Source of the DNA: Patescibacteria group bacterium
GTDB taxonomy: Bacteria > Patescibacteriota > Saccharimonadia > UBA4664
Assembly (NCBI GenBank): GCA_028288925.1
Contig: JAQGHG010000024.1
Span: 1 to 33,486 of the forward strand
Length of the DNA stretch: 33,486 nucleotides
Direction of reading: 5' to 3'
Under the pieces are notes generated by a model. That model was not told the origin of the DNA, did not search any database, and worked only from the letters and a program-made list of their open reading frames with translations. The position numbers were made by a program, and so were the translations under genes. This document shows positions 1 through 6,969 of the stretch, in pieces. Position 1 is the stretch's first letter, and every line of letters begins with the position of its first letter.

Positions 1-1173
1 GGCAAATCGCGCCGGGGTGAATTTGATGGTGCCTTCGCGCACGACTTCCAGCGCTGGCTCGGCCAGCGGGGCCATCTTCACGAACCATTGATCGCTCAGG
101 TACGGCTCGATCGGCGTCTTGCTGCGGTCGCTGTGGCCGACCTGGGTTTCGTACGGCTCTTCCTTCTCCAGCAGCCCGGCGGCCTTGAGGTCTTCCACCA
201 CCTTTGCGCGGGCAGTATCGCGCTTCATGCCGGCGTACTTCTGCCAGCGAGAGTCGTCGACGAGCCGACCATCGGGGGTAAGGATGTTGATCAGGTCGAT
301 CTCATCGGCCTGACCCTTGTGCCGTTGCCAGACGGCATAGTCGTTGGGGTCGTGGGCGGGGGTGACCTTGACGACGCCGGTGCCGAACTCGGGATTTACG
401 AAGTCGTCGGCGATGACGCGGAGCCGAATGGGGCCGTTGAGGTCTTCGGCTTCTATGGTCTGGCCAACGTACTTGGCGTAGCGTTCATCTTTCGGATTGA
501 CGGCGATGGCGGTGTCGCCGAATTTGGTCTCGGGGCGGACGGTGGCGAGCACGAAGGGGCCGTATTTGATGTAGTAGAGCGGGTCTTTTTGCTCGCGGTA
601 TTTGATTTCGATATCGGCGAAGGCGGAGCGACAGAAGGGACACCAGTTGACGATGCGGTTGCCTCGATAGATGTAGCCGGCTTCGTGAAGTTCTTTGAAC
701 GTGTCGTAGACGGTAGAGACGATATCTTCGTCGAGGGTGAACTTGAAGCGCGACCAGTCCACGGAGAAGCCGAGCTGGCGGACCTGGTCTTGCATATTGG
801 TCATGTTGAGATGGGAGAAATCCCAGACTTCTTTGTAGAACTGCTCACGGCCGAGGTCGAAGCGGCTTTTGCCTTGCTTTTGGAGCTGGCGCTCGTACAT
901 GACCTGGGTTTCGATGCCGGCGTGGTCGGCGCCTGGGAGCCAGAGGGCCTTGTGGCCTTGCATGCGGCGGTAGCGGATCATGACGTCTTCGACCACATAC
1001 ATGGCGTGGCCGAGGTGGAGATCGCCGTTGGCGTTGGGTGGCGGCATGATGATACTAAAAGGGTCTTTAGGGGCCTTCATGTCCGGCTGGAAGGCGCCGG
1101 AGTCTTCCCATTGCTGGTAGAGCTTGGCTTCGTATTTCTGGGGATCGTAGGTTTTGTCGAGCTGGTGGCTCAT
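1..1173 (-). CDS. valS: Valyl-tRNA synthetase, N-terminal part (runs off the left edge)
   Basis: This gene is absent from the ORF track because it has no stop inside the window. Reading the minus strand from the ATG at 1173 gives 391 open codons. They carry the class I synthetase HIGH-type motif (HLGH in a PPPNANGDLHLGHA context, about residues 46-56), a Zn-finger-like NWCPFC segment near residue 180 and the ATVRPET editing-domain signature typical of ValS, so the protein should charge tRNA-Val with valine. The start is supported by an AGGAG Shine-Dalgarno about 7 nt upstream. It lies 26 nt downstream of the XRE gene on the same strand, so the two are probably cotranscribed, and it sits beside the ilv operon. 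The large + strand ORF 88-1239 is its antisense shadow. Confidence 0.95.
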   Translation of the reverse strand, partial: MSHQLDKTYDPQKYEAKLYQQWEDSGAFQPDMKAPKDPFSIIMPPPNANGDLHLGHAMYVVEDVMIRYRRMQGHKALWLPGADHAGIETQVMYERQLQKQGKSRFDLGREQFYKEVWDFSHLNMTNMQDQVRQLGFSVDWSRFKFTLDEDIVSTVYDTFKELHEAGYIYRGNRIVNWCPFCRSAFADIEIKYREQKDPLYYIKYGPFVLATVRPETKFGDTAIAVNPKDERYAKYVGQTIEAEDLNGPIRLRVIADDFVNPEFGTGVVKVTPAHDPNDYAVWQRHKGQADEIDLINILTPDGRLVDDSRWQKYAGMKRDTARAKVVEDLKAAGLLEKEEPYETQVGHSDRSKTPIEPYLSDQWFVKMAPLAEPALEVVREGTIKFTPARFA

Positions 1174-1199
1174 GTGGTGACTCCTGTCAACGTTTGTCG

Positions 1200-1445
1200 T
1201 TATGTGCGGTTAAGTGTATCGAGCTCGGGGCGAATGTAAAGAGTGAGCGTGAGATCCAAGGCGGTGCAGACACGCTGAATGAGGCTGATGGTGGGGTTGC
1301 CGTGGCCGGCTTCGAGACGGGCGATGCCGGTTTGGGAGGTGCCGGCAAGCTTGGCGAGCCCGGCTTGGGTGAGGCCGAGGATCTTGCGCCGCTGCGAGAC
1401 ACGGAGGGCGAGCTGCTTTTGGGGAGACATGGGGATGAGAGGCAT
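1200..1445 (-). CDS. XRE/Cro-type helix-turn-helix regulator (antitoxin-like), 81 aa
   Basis: The small protein is almost entirely one HTH_3 domain (roughly residues 12-66), with a clear helix-turn-helix: GLTQAGLAKLAGTSQTGIARLEAG. The size and layout resemble HigA/HipB antitoxins or autoregulated repressors, but no toxin gene is adjacent: the downstream neighbour is valS (26 nt away) and the upstream neighbour is the ilv operon. ATG 1445 has AAGGA 5 nt upstream; ATG 1430 is a possible internal alternative. A 73-bp palindromic element begins 55 bp upstream of the start codon and could be its operator, although the second copy of that element lies near an unrelated gene. The DNA-binding role is well supported; the target is unknown. 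Confidence 0.85.
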   Translation of the reverse strand: MPLIPMSPQKQLALRVSQRRKILGLTQAGLAKLAGTSQTGIARLEAGHGNPTISLIQRVCTALDLTLTLYIRPELDTLNRT

Positions 1446-1499
1446 ATGTTTCCTTGATAAATGTGCGGGTGGGGTGGTGGCCCGAATGCTCAGTGATTT

Positions 1500-1572
1500 T
1501 AACCCATATATGGTATGTACAAATGCAATTCGACCGTACTTAGAGTGAATTAATTATACCATATATGGGTTA
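1500..1572. repeat. 73-bp palindromic element, copy 1
   Basis: Perfect 17-bp inverted arms (TAACCCATATATGGTAT at 1500-1516 and its complement at 1556-1572) enclose a 39-nt centre. A second copy with the same arms and an identical centre length lies at 17148-17220. The centre has a nested dyad (AATTC/GAATT). It lies between the end of the ilv operon and the XRE gene. Candidate roles are an operator, a small dispersed repeat (REP/MITE-like) or an RNA hairpin. Confidence 0.8.
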
Positions 1573-1583
1573 TCAAACGCTAT

Positions 1584-1607
1584 ATTGAGTTGATGAGCGG
1601 ACTCAAT
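1584..1607 (-). terminator. Weak hairpin at the end of the ilv operon
   Basis: ATTGAGT and ACTCAAT (7 bp) flank a 10-nt loop and overlap the stop codon of the IlvA fusion. There is no good U-tract, so termination here is only possible. The adjacent 73-bp palindrome may contribute. Confidence 0.35.
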
Positions 1608-3343
1608 TAGGCCACAAGGCTGGGCGCGGCTTCGAGGAAGATGTCTGCTGCCGCGGAATTGATAGGCTTAAAGTCGCAATGAGCGGCGGCTAGCCGGGTT
1701 TCGAGCTCGTGGCGGTCGGGGGTCTCGAAACCGATGAGGACGCGGCCGGTGTCGCCGCCCATGCCACGGTAATGGAAGAGGCTGATGTTAGCGGTGTCGT
1801 GGATGTGGCTGAGGAACTCACTGAGGGCGCCGGGACGTTCGGGGAAGGTGACTTGGTAGAGTTGTTCGTCCCGGGCTTCGGGGGCGGGGCCGCCGACCAT
1901 GTGGCGGATGTGCTCTTTGGCGGTGCCGTCGAGGGACAGATCGGTGTATTGGTAGTTGGATTGGACCATCTTGGCGGTGAATTTGGCTTTGTCGGTGGCG
2001 CCGCTGACGTTGATGCCGACGAAGACATGGGCCTGGGCGCGTCCGGCGAGGCGATAGGCGAACTGAGTGATGTTATAACCTTTGACGGCGGTTTGGCAGA
2101 AGCGTTGGAGGGCGCCGGGGGTTTCGGGGAGGGTGACGGCAAATAGGGCTTCGCGGCCGCTGCCCAGGAGGGTGCGCTCGGCGATGAATTGCAGACGCTC
2201 GAAGGTCATATTGGCGCCGGAGCAAATGGCGGCGGCGTGTATGCCGGCGGCGGGGTGAGCGGCGGCGTATTTGGTGATGCCGGCTACGGCTAGGGCGCCG
2301 GCCGGTTCGACGATGCTACGGGTGGCTTCGAAGATGTCTTTGATGGCGGCGCAAAGCTCGTCGGTGGTGACGGTGAGGCTGTTGTCGACGAGGTCGCGGC
2401 AGATATCGAAGGTGGTGGCGCCGAGCTGTTTGACGGCCACGCCGTCGGCGAAGATGCCGACGTGGGGCAGCATGACGCGCTCGCCGGCGGCCAGGGAGGC
2501 TTGCAGGACGTTGCTATCGGCCGGCTCGACGCCGATGATCTGGATGTCCGGCCGCAGGGCCTTTACATGCTGGGCGATGCCGGCGATGAGGCCGCCGCCG
2601 CCGACCGGCACGAAGATGTGGGTGAGGTGGGGCAGCTGCTCGAGCAGCTCGCGGCCGATGGTGCCTTGGCCGGCGATGACGAGCGGATCGTCGAAGGGAT
2701 GAATGTAGGTGCGGCCGGTGTCTTTGGTGCGACGGGCGGCGTGCTCGGCGGCGTCGGAGTAGTTGTCACCGGCGAGCTCGACCTTGGCGCCGTAGGACCG
2801 GACGGCTTCGATTTTGATCTCCGGCGTGGTACGCGGCATGACGATGAGGGCGGAGAGACCGAGCTTTTGGGCCGCGAGGGCGACGCCCTGAGCATGGTTG
2901 CCGGCGCTGGCGGCGATGACGCCACGGTGGCGCTCGGCGGGCGTGAGGCTGACCATTTTGTTGTAAGCCCCGCGCAACTTGAAGGAGTGTACGGGCTGGA
3001 GGTCTTCGCGCTTGAGGTAGACGTGGCAGCCGAGCTTGGCACTGAGCTTGGCGGCGGGTTCGCAGGGAGTTTCGATAGCGACGTCGTAGACAGGGGACAG
3101 GAGGGTTTGTTTGACGGTGACGCTGTAGACGTCGATGAGTTTCTCGAGAGCACGCGTAATTTGGCCGATATCGGTGACGTTGTGGACGGTAATGGTCATG
3201 TGCGACCAAGGGGTGCCGGCGGGGTGTTCGACGTGGATGCGGCTGATGTTGCAGCCGCGGCGGGCGAAGACTTGGGTGGTGCGCACGAGCACGCCGGGGG
3301 CGTCGCGGACTTCGAGTAAGAGATTGTAGGTGGTGTTTGGCAT
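1607..3343 (-). CDS. ilvA: Threonine dehydratase with an extra N-terminal IlvN/IlvH-type ACT domain (ACT-IlvA fusion), 578 aa
   Basis: Three parts are visible. Residues 1-80 read as the ACT domain of the acetolactate synthase small subunit (EVRDAPGVLVRTTQVFARRG, then the SHMTITV and LEKLIDVYSV segments). Residues 85-395 are a PLP-dependent threonine deaminase with the Schiff-base lysine K122 in SFKLRGAYN and the phosphate-binding GGGGLIAG loop near 248-255. Residues 399-474 and 495-570 are the two C-terminal ACT-like regulatory domains of biosynthetic IlvA. The enzyme should convert threonine to 2-oxobutyrate for isoleucine synthesis. Canonical IlvA is about 510 aa, so the extra N-terminal 80 residues fit an added domain. 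The start lies 4 nt after the ilvB stop, and no separate ilvN is present in the window, so this domain may regulate IlvB in cis or trans (inference). Confidence 0.93.
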   Translation of the reverse strand: MPNTTYNLLLEVRDAPGVLVRTTQVFARRGCNISRIHVEHPAGTPWSHMTITVHNVTDIGQITRALEKLIDVYSVTVKQTLLSPVYDVAIETPCEPAAKLSAKLGCHVYLKREDLQPVHSFKLRGAYNKMVSLTPAERHRGVIAASAGNHAQGVALAAQKLGLSALIVMPRTTPEIKIEAVRSYGAKVELAGDNYSDAAEHAARRTKDTGRTYIHPFDDPLVIAGQGTIGRELLEQLPHLTHIFVPVGGGGLIAGIAQHVKALRPDIQIIGVEPADSNVLQASLAAGERVMLPHVGIFADGVAVKQLGATTFDICRDLVDNSLTVTTDELCAAIKDIFEATRSIVEPAGALAVAGITKYAAAHPAAGIHAAAICSGANMTFERLQFIAERTLLGSGREALFAVTLPETPGALQRFCQTAVKGYNITQFAYRLAGRAQAHVFVGINVSGATDKAKFTAKMVQSNYQYTDLSLDGTAKEHIRHMVGGPAPEARDEQLYQVTFPERPGALSEFLSHIHDTANISLFHYRGMGGDTGRVLIGFETPDRHELETRLAAAHCDFKPINSAAADIFLEAAPSLVA

Positions 3344-3347
3344 TGGT

Positions 3348-5054
3348 CTAGGTGCTCCCGGTGGGTTTAGCGAGTTTGGTAGTGGGCGGTTCGATGATCA
3401 TGTCTTCGAGTGGGGCGCCGGGCGGGATCATGGGGAAGACATTGTCGGTTTTGACGACTTCGACGTTGATAATGGTGGGCCGGCCGGTGACGGCAAAGGC
3501 TGCGGCCAGTTTGGTTTCGAGCTCGTCCGGGGCCTGGATGTGAAAGCCGGCGGCGCCGTAGGCCTCGGCGAGTTTGACGAAGTCGGGGTTGCCGACCAGA
3601 TCGGAGCCGGATTCGTGGTTGTCGAAAAAGAGCTCCTGCCATTGGCGGATCATACCGAGGTAATGGTTGTTGAGGATGATGATCTTGACGGGTAATTGGT
3701 TGATGACGGCGGTGGCGAGCTCGAAGAGGGTCATCTGGAAGCCGCCGTCGCCGACGATGGCCAGGACGGTGGCCTGAGGCTTGGCGAACTGGGCGCCGAT
3801 GGCGGCGGGGAAGCCGAAGCCCATGGTGCCGGCGCCGGAACTAATCCAGCGATTGGGGCGGCCGGTCTTGTAGAATTGCGCTGCCCACATCTGGTGCTGG
3901 CCGACGTCGGTGGTGACGATGGCGTCGCCGCCCGTAAGGCGGTAGACGGCGTCGATGACGGCCTGCATGGTGAGGCCGCGCTTATCTGGCTCGTAGTGGA
4001 GCGGGTATTTTTGGCGGTAGGCGTCGAGATGGGTGTTCCAGGCGGTGTGGCGGGTGGGTTTGGTGGCCTGGAGCAGGGTGACGAGGGCTTCCTTGGCGTC
4101 GGCGTGGACGGGGACGTCGGCGGTGATGATTTTGTTGAGCTCGGAGGCGTCGATGTCGATATGGGCGATGAAGGCATCCTTGCAGAATTGCGAGGGCTTA
4201 CCAACGATGCGGTCGTCGAAGCGGGAGCCGATGTTGAGCAGGAAATCGCATTCGACCATGGCTTTGTTGGCGTAGGCGGTGCCGTGCATACCGAGCATGC
4301 CGAGTGAGAGGCGGTGGGTTTCGGGCAGGACGCCCTTGCCGAGGAGGGTGGTGGTGACGGGGGTGTCTGTGGCTTCGGCGAGGGTCTGGAGCTGCTGCTC
4401 GGCGCCGGCGATGAGTACGCCGTGGCCGGCCAGGATGACGGGGCGCTTGGCTTGGGACCAGGCGGTGGCGATACGCTTGATTTGAGCGTGATCGGGTTTG
4501 GGCACCGGCGTGTAGGCGGGCAGGTCGAGGGCCGGCTGGAGCGAGCCGTGGAAGGGCCCGGAGCTGACGTCCTTGGGGATGTCGATGAGTACGGGGCCGG
4601 GCCGGCCGGTGGTGGCGAGGTGAAAGGCTTCGATGACGACGCGGGGGAGATCGCCGGTGTGGCGCACGAGGTAGTTGTGCTTGACCACCGGCATGGTGAT
4701 GTTGAAGGTGTCGGCTTCCTGGAAGGCGTCGAGGCCGAGCATGGGCGTGATCTGTTGGCCGGATATGACTACGAGCGGCACGCTATCCATGTGCGCGGTC
4801 ATGAGGCCGGTCACGACGTTACCGGCGCCGGGGCCGGAGGTCACCAGGACGACGCCGGGTTTGCCGGAGGCGCGGGCGTAGCCGTCGGCGATGTGGGCGG
4901 CGCCTTGCTCGTGGCGGACCTGAATGAACTTGATCTTGGTGCCGCTGGTGATGAGCGCGTCGAAGATGGGCAGCACGGCGCCGCCGGAGTAGCCGAAGAT
5001 GTATTCGACGCCGTGGGCTTCGAGGGTTTTGATGAGGGCGGTGGCGCCGTCCAT
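3348..5054 (-). CDS. ilvB: Acetolactate synthase large subunit, 568 aa
   Basis: This is a ThDP enzyme that condenses pyruvate with pyruvate or 2-oxobutyrate, the first common step of Val/Leu/Ile synthesis. The N-terminal domain has FGYSGGAVLP and the catalytic glutamate in VRHEQGAAHIADGYAR (E49). The C-terminal domain has the ThDP/Mg motif (IVGDGGFQM ... ILNNHYLGM). The ORF track starts at 5108, but family alignment and operon geometry favour ATG 5054 (MDGATALIKTLE), one nucleotide after the ridA stop. Shine-Dalgarno support is weak, which suggests translational coupling. The regulatory small subunit is not separate; an ACT domain of that type is fused to the next gene, IlvA. Confidence 0.95.
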   Translation of the reverse strand: MDGATALIKTLEAHGVEYIFGYSGGAVLPIFDALITSGTKIKFIQVRHEQGAAHIADGYARASGKPGVVLVTSGPGAGNVVTGLMTAHMDSVPLVVISGQQITPMLGLDAFQEADTFNITMPVVKHNYLVRHTGDLPRVVIEAFHLATTGRPGPVLIDIPKDVSSGPFHGSLQPALDLPAYTPVPKPDHAQIKRIATAWSQAKRPVILAGHGVLIAGAEQQLQTLAEATDTPVTTTLLGKGVLPETHRLSLGMLGMHGTAYANKAMVECDFLLNIGSRFDDRIVGKPSQFCKDAFIAHIDIDASELNKIITADVPVHADAKEALVTLLQATKPTRHTAWNTHLDAYRQKYPLHYEPDKRGLTMQAVIDAVYRLTGGDAIVTTDVGQHQMWAAQFYKTGRPNRWISSGAGTMGFGFPAAIGAQFAKPQATVLAIVGDGGFQMTLFELATAVINQLPVKIIILNNHYLGMIRQWQELFFDNHESGSDLVGNPDFVKLAEAYGAAGFHIQAPDELETKLAAAFAVTGRPTIINVEVVKTDNVFPMIPPGAPLEDMIIEPPTTKLAKPTGST

Positions 5055-5055
5055 A

Positions 5056-5436
5056 TTAGGCCGTACCCCGGGCGGCGATAGCCTCGATTTCGACGAGCAG
5101 CGGCACATCGCCGCCCAGCCGGGGCAGTTCTTTAACGCCGATGGTGGAGCGGGCCGGGCGGGGAGTGGCGAAGTGTTTGAGATACTCTTCGTTGACTGCC
5201 GCGAAATCGGCCATATCGGTGAGGTAGATGGTGGTTTTGATGACGTCGTTCATGGTGAGGTGCTCTTGAGCAAGGGCGCTGGTGAGGTTGGCCAGGACTT
5301 GGGCGGTTTGCTTTTGGACATCTGGGTGCGCGGTTTTGGTCTGCGGCTCGAGGCCGACTTGACCAGACACATAGTACAGATCGCCGGCTTGGCGGATAGG
5401 GGAGTAAGGGCCGTAAACGGGGGTTTGGTCTGACAT
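5056..5436 (-). CDS. ridA: RidA/YjgF-family enamine/imine deaminase, 126 aa
   Basis: This is a full-length RidA-family protein with the signature ARSTIGVKELPRLG, which carries the conserved substrate-binding arginine, and the C-terminal LVEIEAIA strand. RidA hydrolyses the reactive 2-aminoacrylate and 2-aminocrotonate released by PLP dehydratases such as IlvA, so its place as first gene of an operon with ilvB and ilvA fits exactly. AAGGA lies 8 nt before ATG 5436. The gene follows the attenuator terminator, so it is the first structural gene controlled by the leader peptide. Confidence 0.93.
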   Translation of the reverse strand: MSDQTPVYGPYSPIRQAGDLYYVSGQVGLEPQTKTAHPDVQKQTAQVLANLTSALAQEHLTMNDVIKTTIYLTDMADFAAVNEEYLKHFATPRPARSTIGVKELPRLGGDVPLLVEIEAIAARGTA

Positions 5437-5460
5437 GGGTTTATCCTTTCGCGATAAATG

Positions 5461-5489
5461 AAAAGCCCCGCACTTGGTGCGGGGCTTTT
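5461..5489 (-). terminator. Attenuator terminator of the ilv operon
   Basis: Perfect 13-bp stem (AAAAGCCCCGCAC / GTGCGGGGCTTTT) with a 3-nt loop. It lies between the leader peptide stop and ridA, with a U-tract partly inside the stem. The leader segment GTGCGCGGC (5515-5523) can pair with GCCCCGCAC of the 5' arm with one mismatch, giving an alternative antiterminator. Confidence 0.85.
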
Positions 5490-5509
5490 AGTGTTTTTTA
5501 GATCAACAA

Positions 5510-5569
5510 CTAGGGCCGCGCACGGTGCGAGGTGAGTACCAGCTGAATAATTACGATTTGTTTGACCAT
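5510..5569 (-). CDS. Leader peptide of the ilv attenuator, 19 aa
   Basis: The reading frame MVKQIVIIQLVLTSHRARP starts at ATG 5569 and ends with TAG at 5510. Eight of 19 residues are Val, Ile or Leu (V2, I5, V6, I7, I8, L10, V11, L12). It lies immediately upstream of a strong terminator and of ridA-ilvB-ilvA, the arrangement of ribosome-mediated attenuation known for E. coli ilv operons and for the short Val-rich ilvB leaders of Actinobacteria. No Shine-Dalgarno is visible, but a TAGCCT -10 box ends exactly 6 nt before the ATG, so the mRNA is probably leaderless and translation would start at the transcript 5' end. It is too short for the ORF track. The residue composition, position and competing RNA pairing make chance unlikely. 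Confidence 0.85.
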   Translation of the reverse strand: MVKQIVIIQLVLTSHRARP

Positions 5570-5575
5570 AGGTGA

Positions 5576-5604
5576 AGGCTACACCGCATCGGCTTTACGG
5601 TCAA
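5576..5604 (-). promoter_or_regulatory. Promoter of the ilv operon
   Basis: On the minus strand, TTGACC (5599-5604), a 17-nt spacer and TAGCCT (5576-5581), then 6 nt to the leader-peptide ATG. The predicted transcription start coincides with the A of ATG 5569. Confidence 0.75.
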
Positions 5605-5626
5605 GAAATGGTGTCGGGATCAATGG

Positions 5627-5648
5627 TTGTACGAATTTATTCGTACAA
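5627..5648. promoter_or_regulatory. 22-bp perfect palindrome, probable operator
   Basis: TTGTACGAAT, a TT centre, then ATTCGTACAA: a perfect 10-bp dyad. It sits between two divergent promoters, centred about 68 bp upstream of the predicted ilv start and about 81 bp upstream of the predicted start of the winged-helix gene, which is an activator-like position for both. The winged-helix protein encoded at 5719 is the obvious candidate ligand (inference). Confidence 0.7.
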
Positions 5649-5682
5649 TTAATATAAATTCAATACAGATGTTTGGGCCTAT

Positions 5683-5711
5683 TTGACTAAAAGGCCATAA
5701 TCCATTAGGCT
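5683..5711 (+). promoter_or_regulatory. Promoter of the winged-helix/dehydrogenase-like gene
   Basis: TTGACT (5683-5688), a 17-nt spacer and TAGGCT (5706-5711), then 7 nt to ATG 5719. This predicts a leaderless transcript. Confidence 0.7.
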
Positions 5712-5718
5712 TGCTGGC

Positions 5719-6969
5719 ATGTTTTCCCTTACTCCAGAAGAAACGTTATTGATTGCAGAGGTTCGCCGCAGCGGTCAATTGAGCTTGCCGGAATTGACGA
5801 AAGTCTTGAAACTTCACCGTTCGACGCTGTATTACCAGCTGCAATCGCTGGTGAAGAAGGGGATTTTGCAGGAGGTGAAGCTGTCGTCGCGGCGGTCGGT
5901 GTACCGGTTGGTGTCAACCGAGCGTCTGGAGAAGGTGGTAGAAGCCCAGCGGCAGACGTTGACTGAGCTTCTGTTGGATTCGCCGCGGACACAACTGCGG
6001 GGCAAACGGCCAAAACTAGTGTTCACAGATTCGTATAGGCTGACAGACGAGCTGATGGCTCAACTTGGCGAGTACGAGGTGGTAATGCACCCTGATTCAC
6101 CGGCGCGGATTAGTCCCGAGGCGTTTGTGTTGCGCTGTCAGGACGCCGATGTGGCGGTGACGAGTTTTTCGGTGATGATTACGCGGGAGATGTTGTTGCA
6201 GTGTCCGAATTTGAAGTGCATCGTGACGGCTTCGATTTCGACCGAAATGATTGATGTGGAGGCGTGCCGGACGTTGGGAGTGCAGGTGCAGTCGCTGCCT
6301 GCTAGCCGGAATTATAAGAAGGCGGCGCGAGCGGAGTTTGTATTTACCTCGCTCTTTAATGTGCTGCGGCCGCTGTATCCAGCTGCAGAAGCGTTGCGGT
6401 TGGGCCAGTTTGAGCATCGCGGATTTACGGCGGAGGAACTGCGCGGCAAGATCGTGGGCGTGGTGGGGGTAAAGCGGGAGGGGAGAGAGATTATTCCTTT
6501 GTTGCGAGCGTTTGGATGTGGAGTGGAGGTATGTAATCCGGATGGGGCGACCGTAGCGCCAAGCGATGTGGGTGTAGCGGAGTTTGTGACCTTGGGAACG
6601 ATATTTCAGGAGTGTGATGTCGTGATATTCCCGGAGGACTTTAGTGAGATGCTGGATTTGGGACCAGATTTGATGAACGCAACGATGCGGCCACGGTATT
6701 TCTTGTTTTTGAGCTACTCATTGAAGCTGCACTTGGATACGATTCGAGAGCTGATTGTGTCACGGCATATTACGGCTCTGGCGTTGGATTACTTTGCGGA
6801 TGTAGCGGGCGTGTTTAAGGATTTTCCACGGAGCCAGTACCGTAAGATTATGAATTTTCCGAACGTGGTGATTACGCCGGAGATTGGCTATCTGACGCGA
6901 CAATCGATGGAACTGAATAACCAGCAGGTGTGGGAGATTTTGCATAACCTGGAGCTGGCGCGGCAATGA
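5719..6969 (+). CDS. Winged-helix (TrmB-like) regulator fused to a catalytically dead D-2-hydroxyacid dehydrogenase fold, 416 aa
   Basis: Residues 1-80 are a winged helix resembling TrmB-type domains (LTPEETLLIAEVRRSG, then LHRSTLYYQLQSLVKKGIL). After a linker, residues ~98-416 follow the D-2-hydroxyacid dehydrogenase fold and align end to end with the next gene product. The active site is degenerate: the nucleotide loop reads GVVGVKREGRE instead of GxGxxG, the catalytic Arg of VNAGRGSVVD is lost (FLSYSLKLHLD), the Glu of LDVIENEP is Val (LDYFADVAG) and the His of TPHIAF is Glu (TPEIGY). It is therefore read as a ligand-sensing transcription factor built from a dehydrogenase, not an enzyme. 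It is divergent from the ilv operon and overlaps the following enzyme gene by 4 bp. The ligand is unknown; 2-oxo or 2-hydroxy acids are a reasonable guess. Confidence 0.82.
   Translation: MFSLTPEETLLIAEVRRSGQLSLPELTKVLKLHRSTLYYQLQSLVKKGILQEVKLSSRRSVYRLVSTERLEKVVEAQRQTLTELLLDSPRTQLRGKRPKLVFTDSYRLTDELMAQLGEYEVVMHPDSPARISPEAFVLRCQDADVAVTSFSVMITREMLLQCPNLKCIVTASISTEMIDVEACRTLGVQVQSLPASRNYKKAARAEFVFTSLFNVLRPLYPAAEALRLGQFEHRGFTAEELRGKIVGVVGVKREGREIIPLLRAFGCGVEVCNPDGATVAPSDVGVAEFVTLGTIFQECDVVIFPEDFSEMLDLGPDLMNATMRPRYFLFLSYSLKLHLDTIRELIVSRHITALALDYFADVAGVFKDFPRSQYRKIMNFPNVVITPEIGYLTRQSMELNNQQVWEILHNLELARQ

Noticed and set aside
88-1239. 383-aa plus-strand ORF
   Set aside because: It is the antisense shadow of valS; its Val/Gly/Asp-rich translation has no family signature, whereas the minus strand gives a clear valyl-tRNA synthetase.
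2462-3319. 285-aa plus-strand ORF (and similar ones at 3696-4307, 4314-5081, 28831-29916)
   Set aside because: Antisense shadows of ilvA, ilvB and the ABC permease caused by the GC-rich codon pattern.
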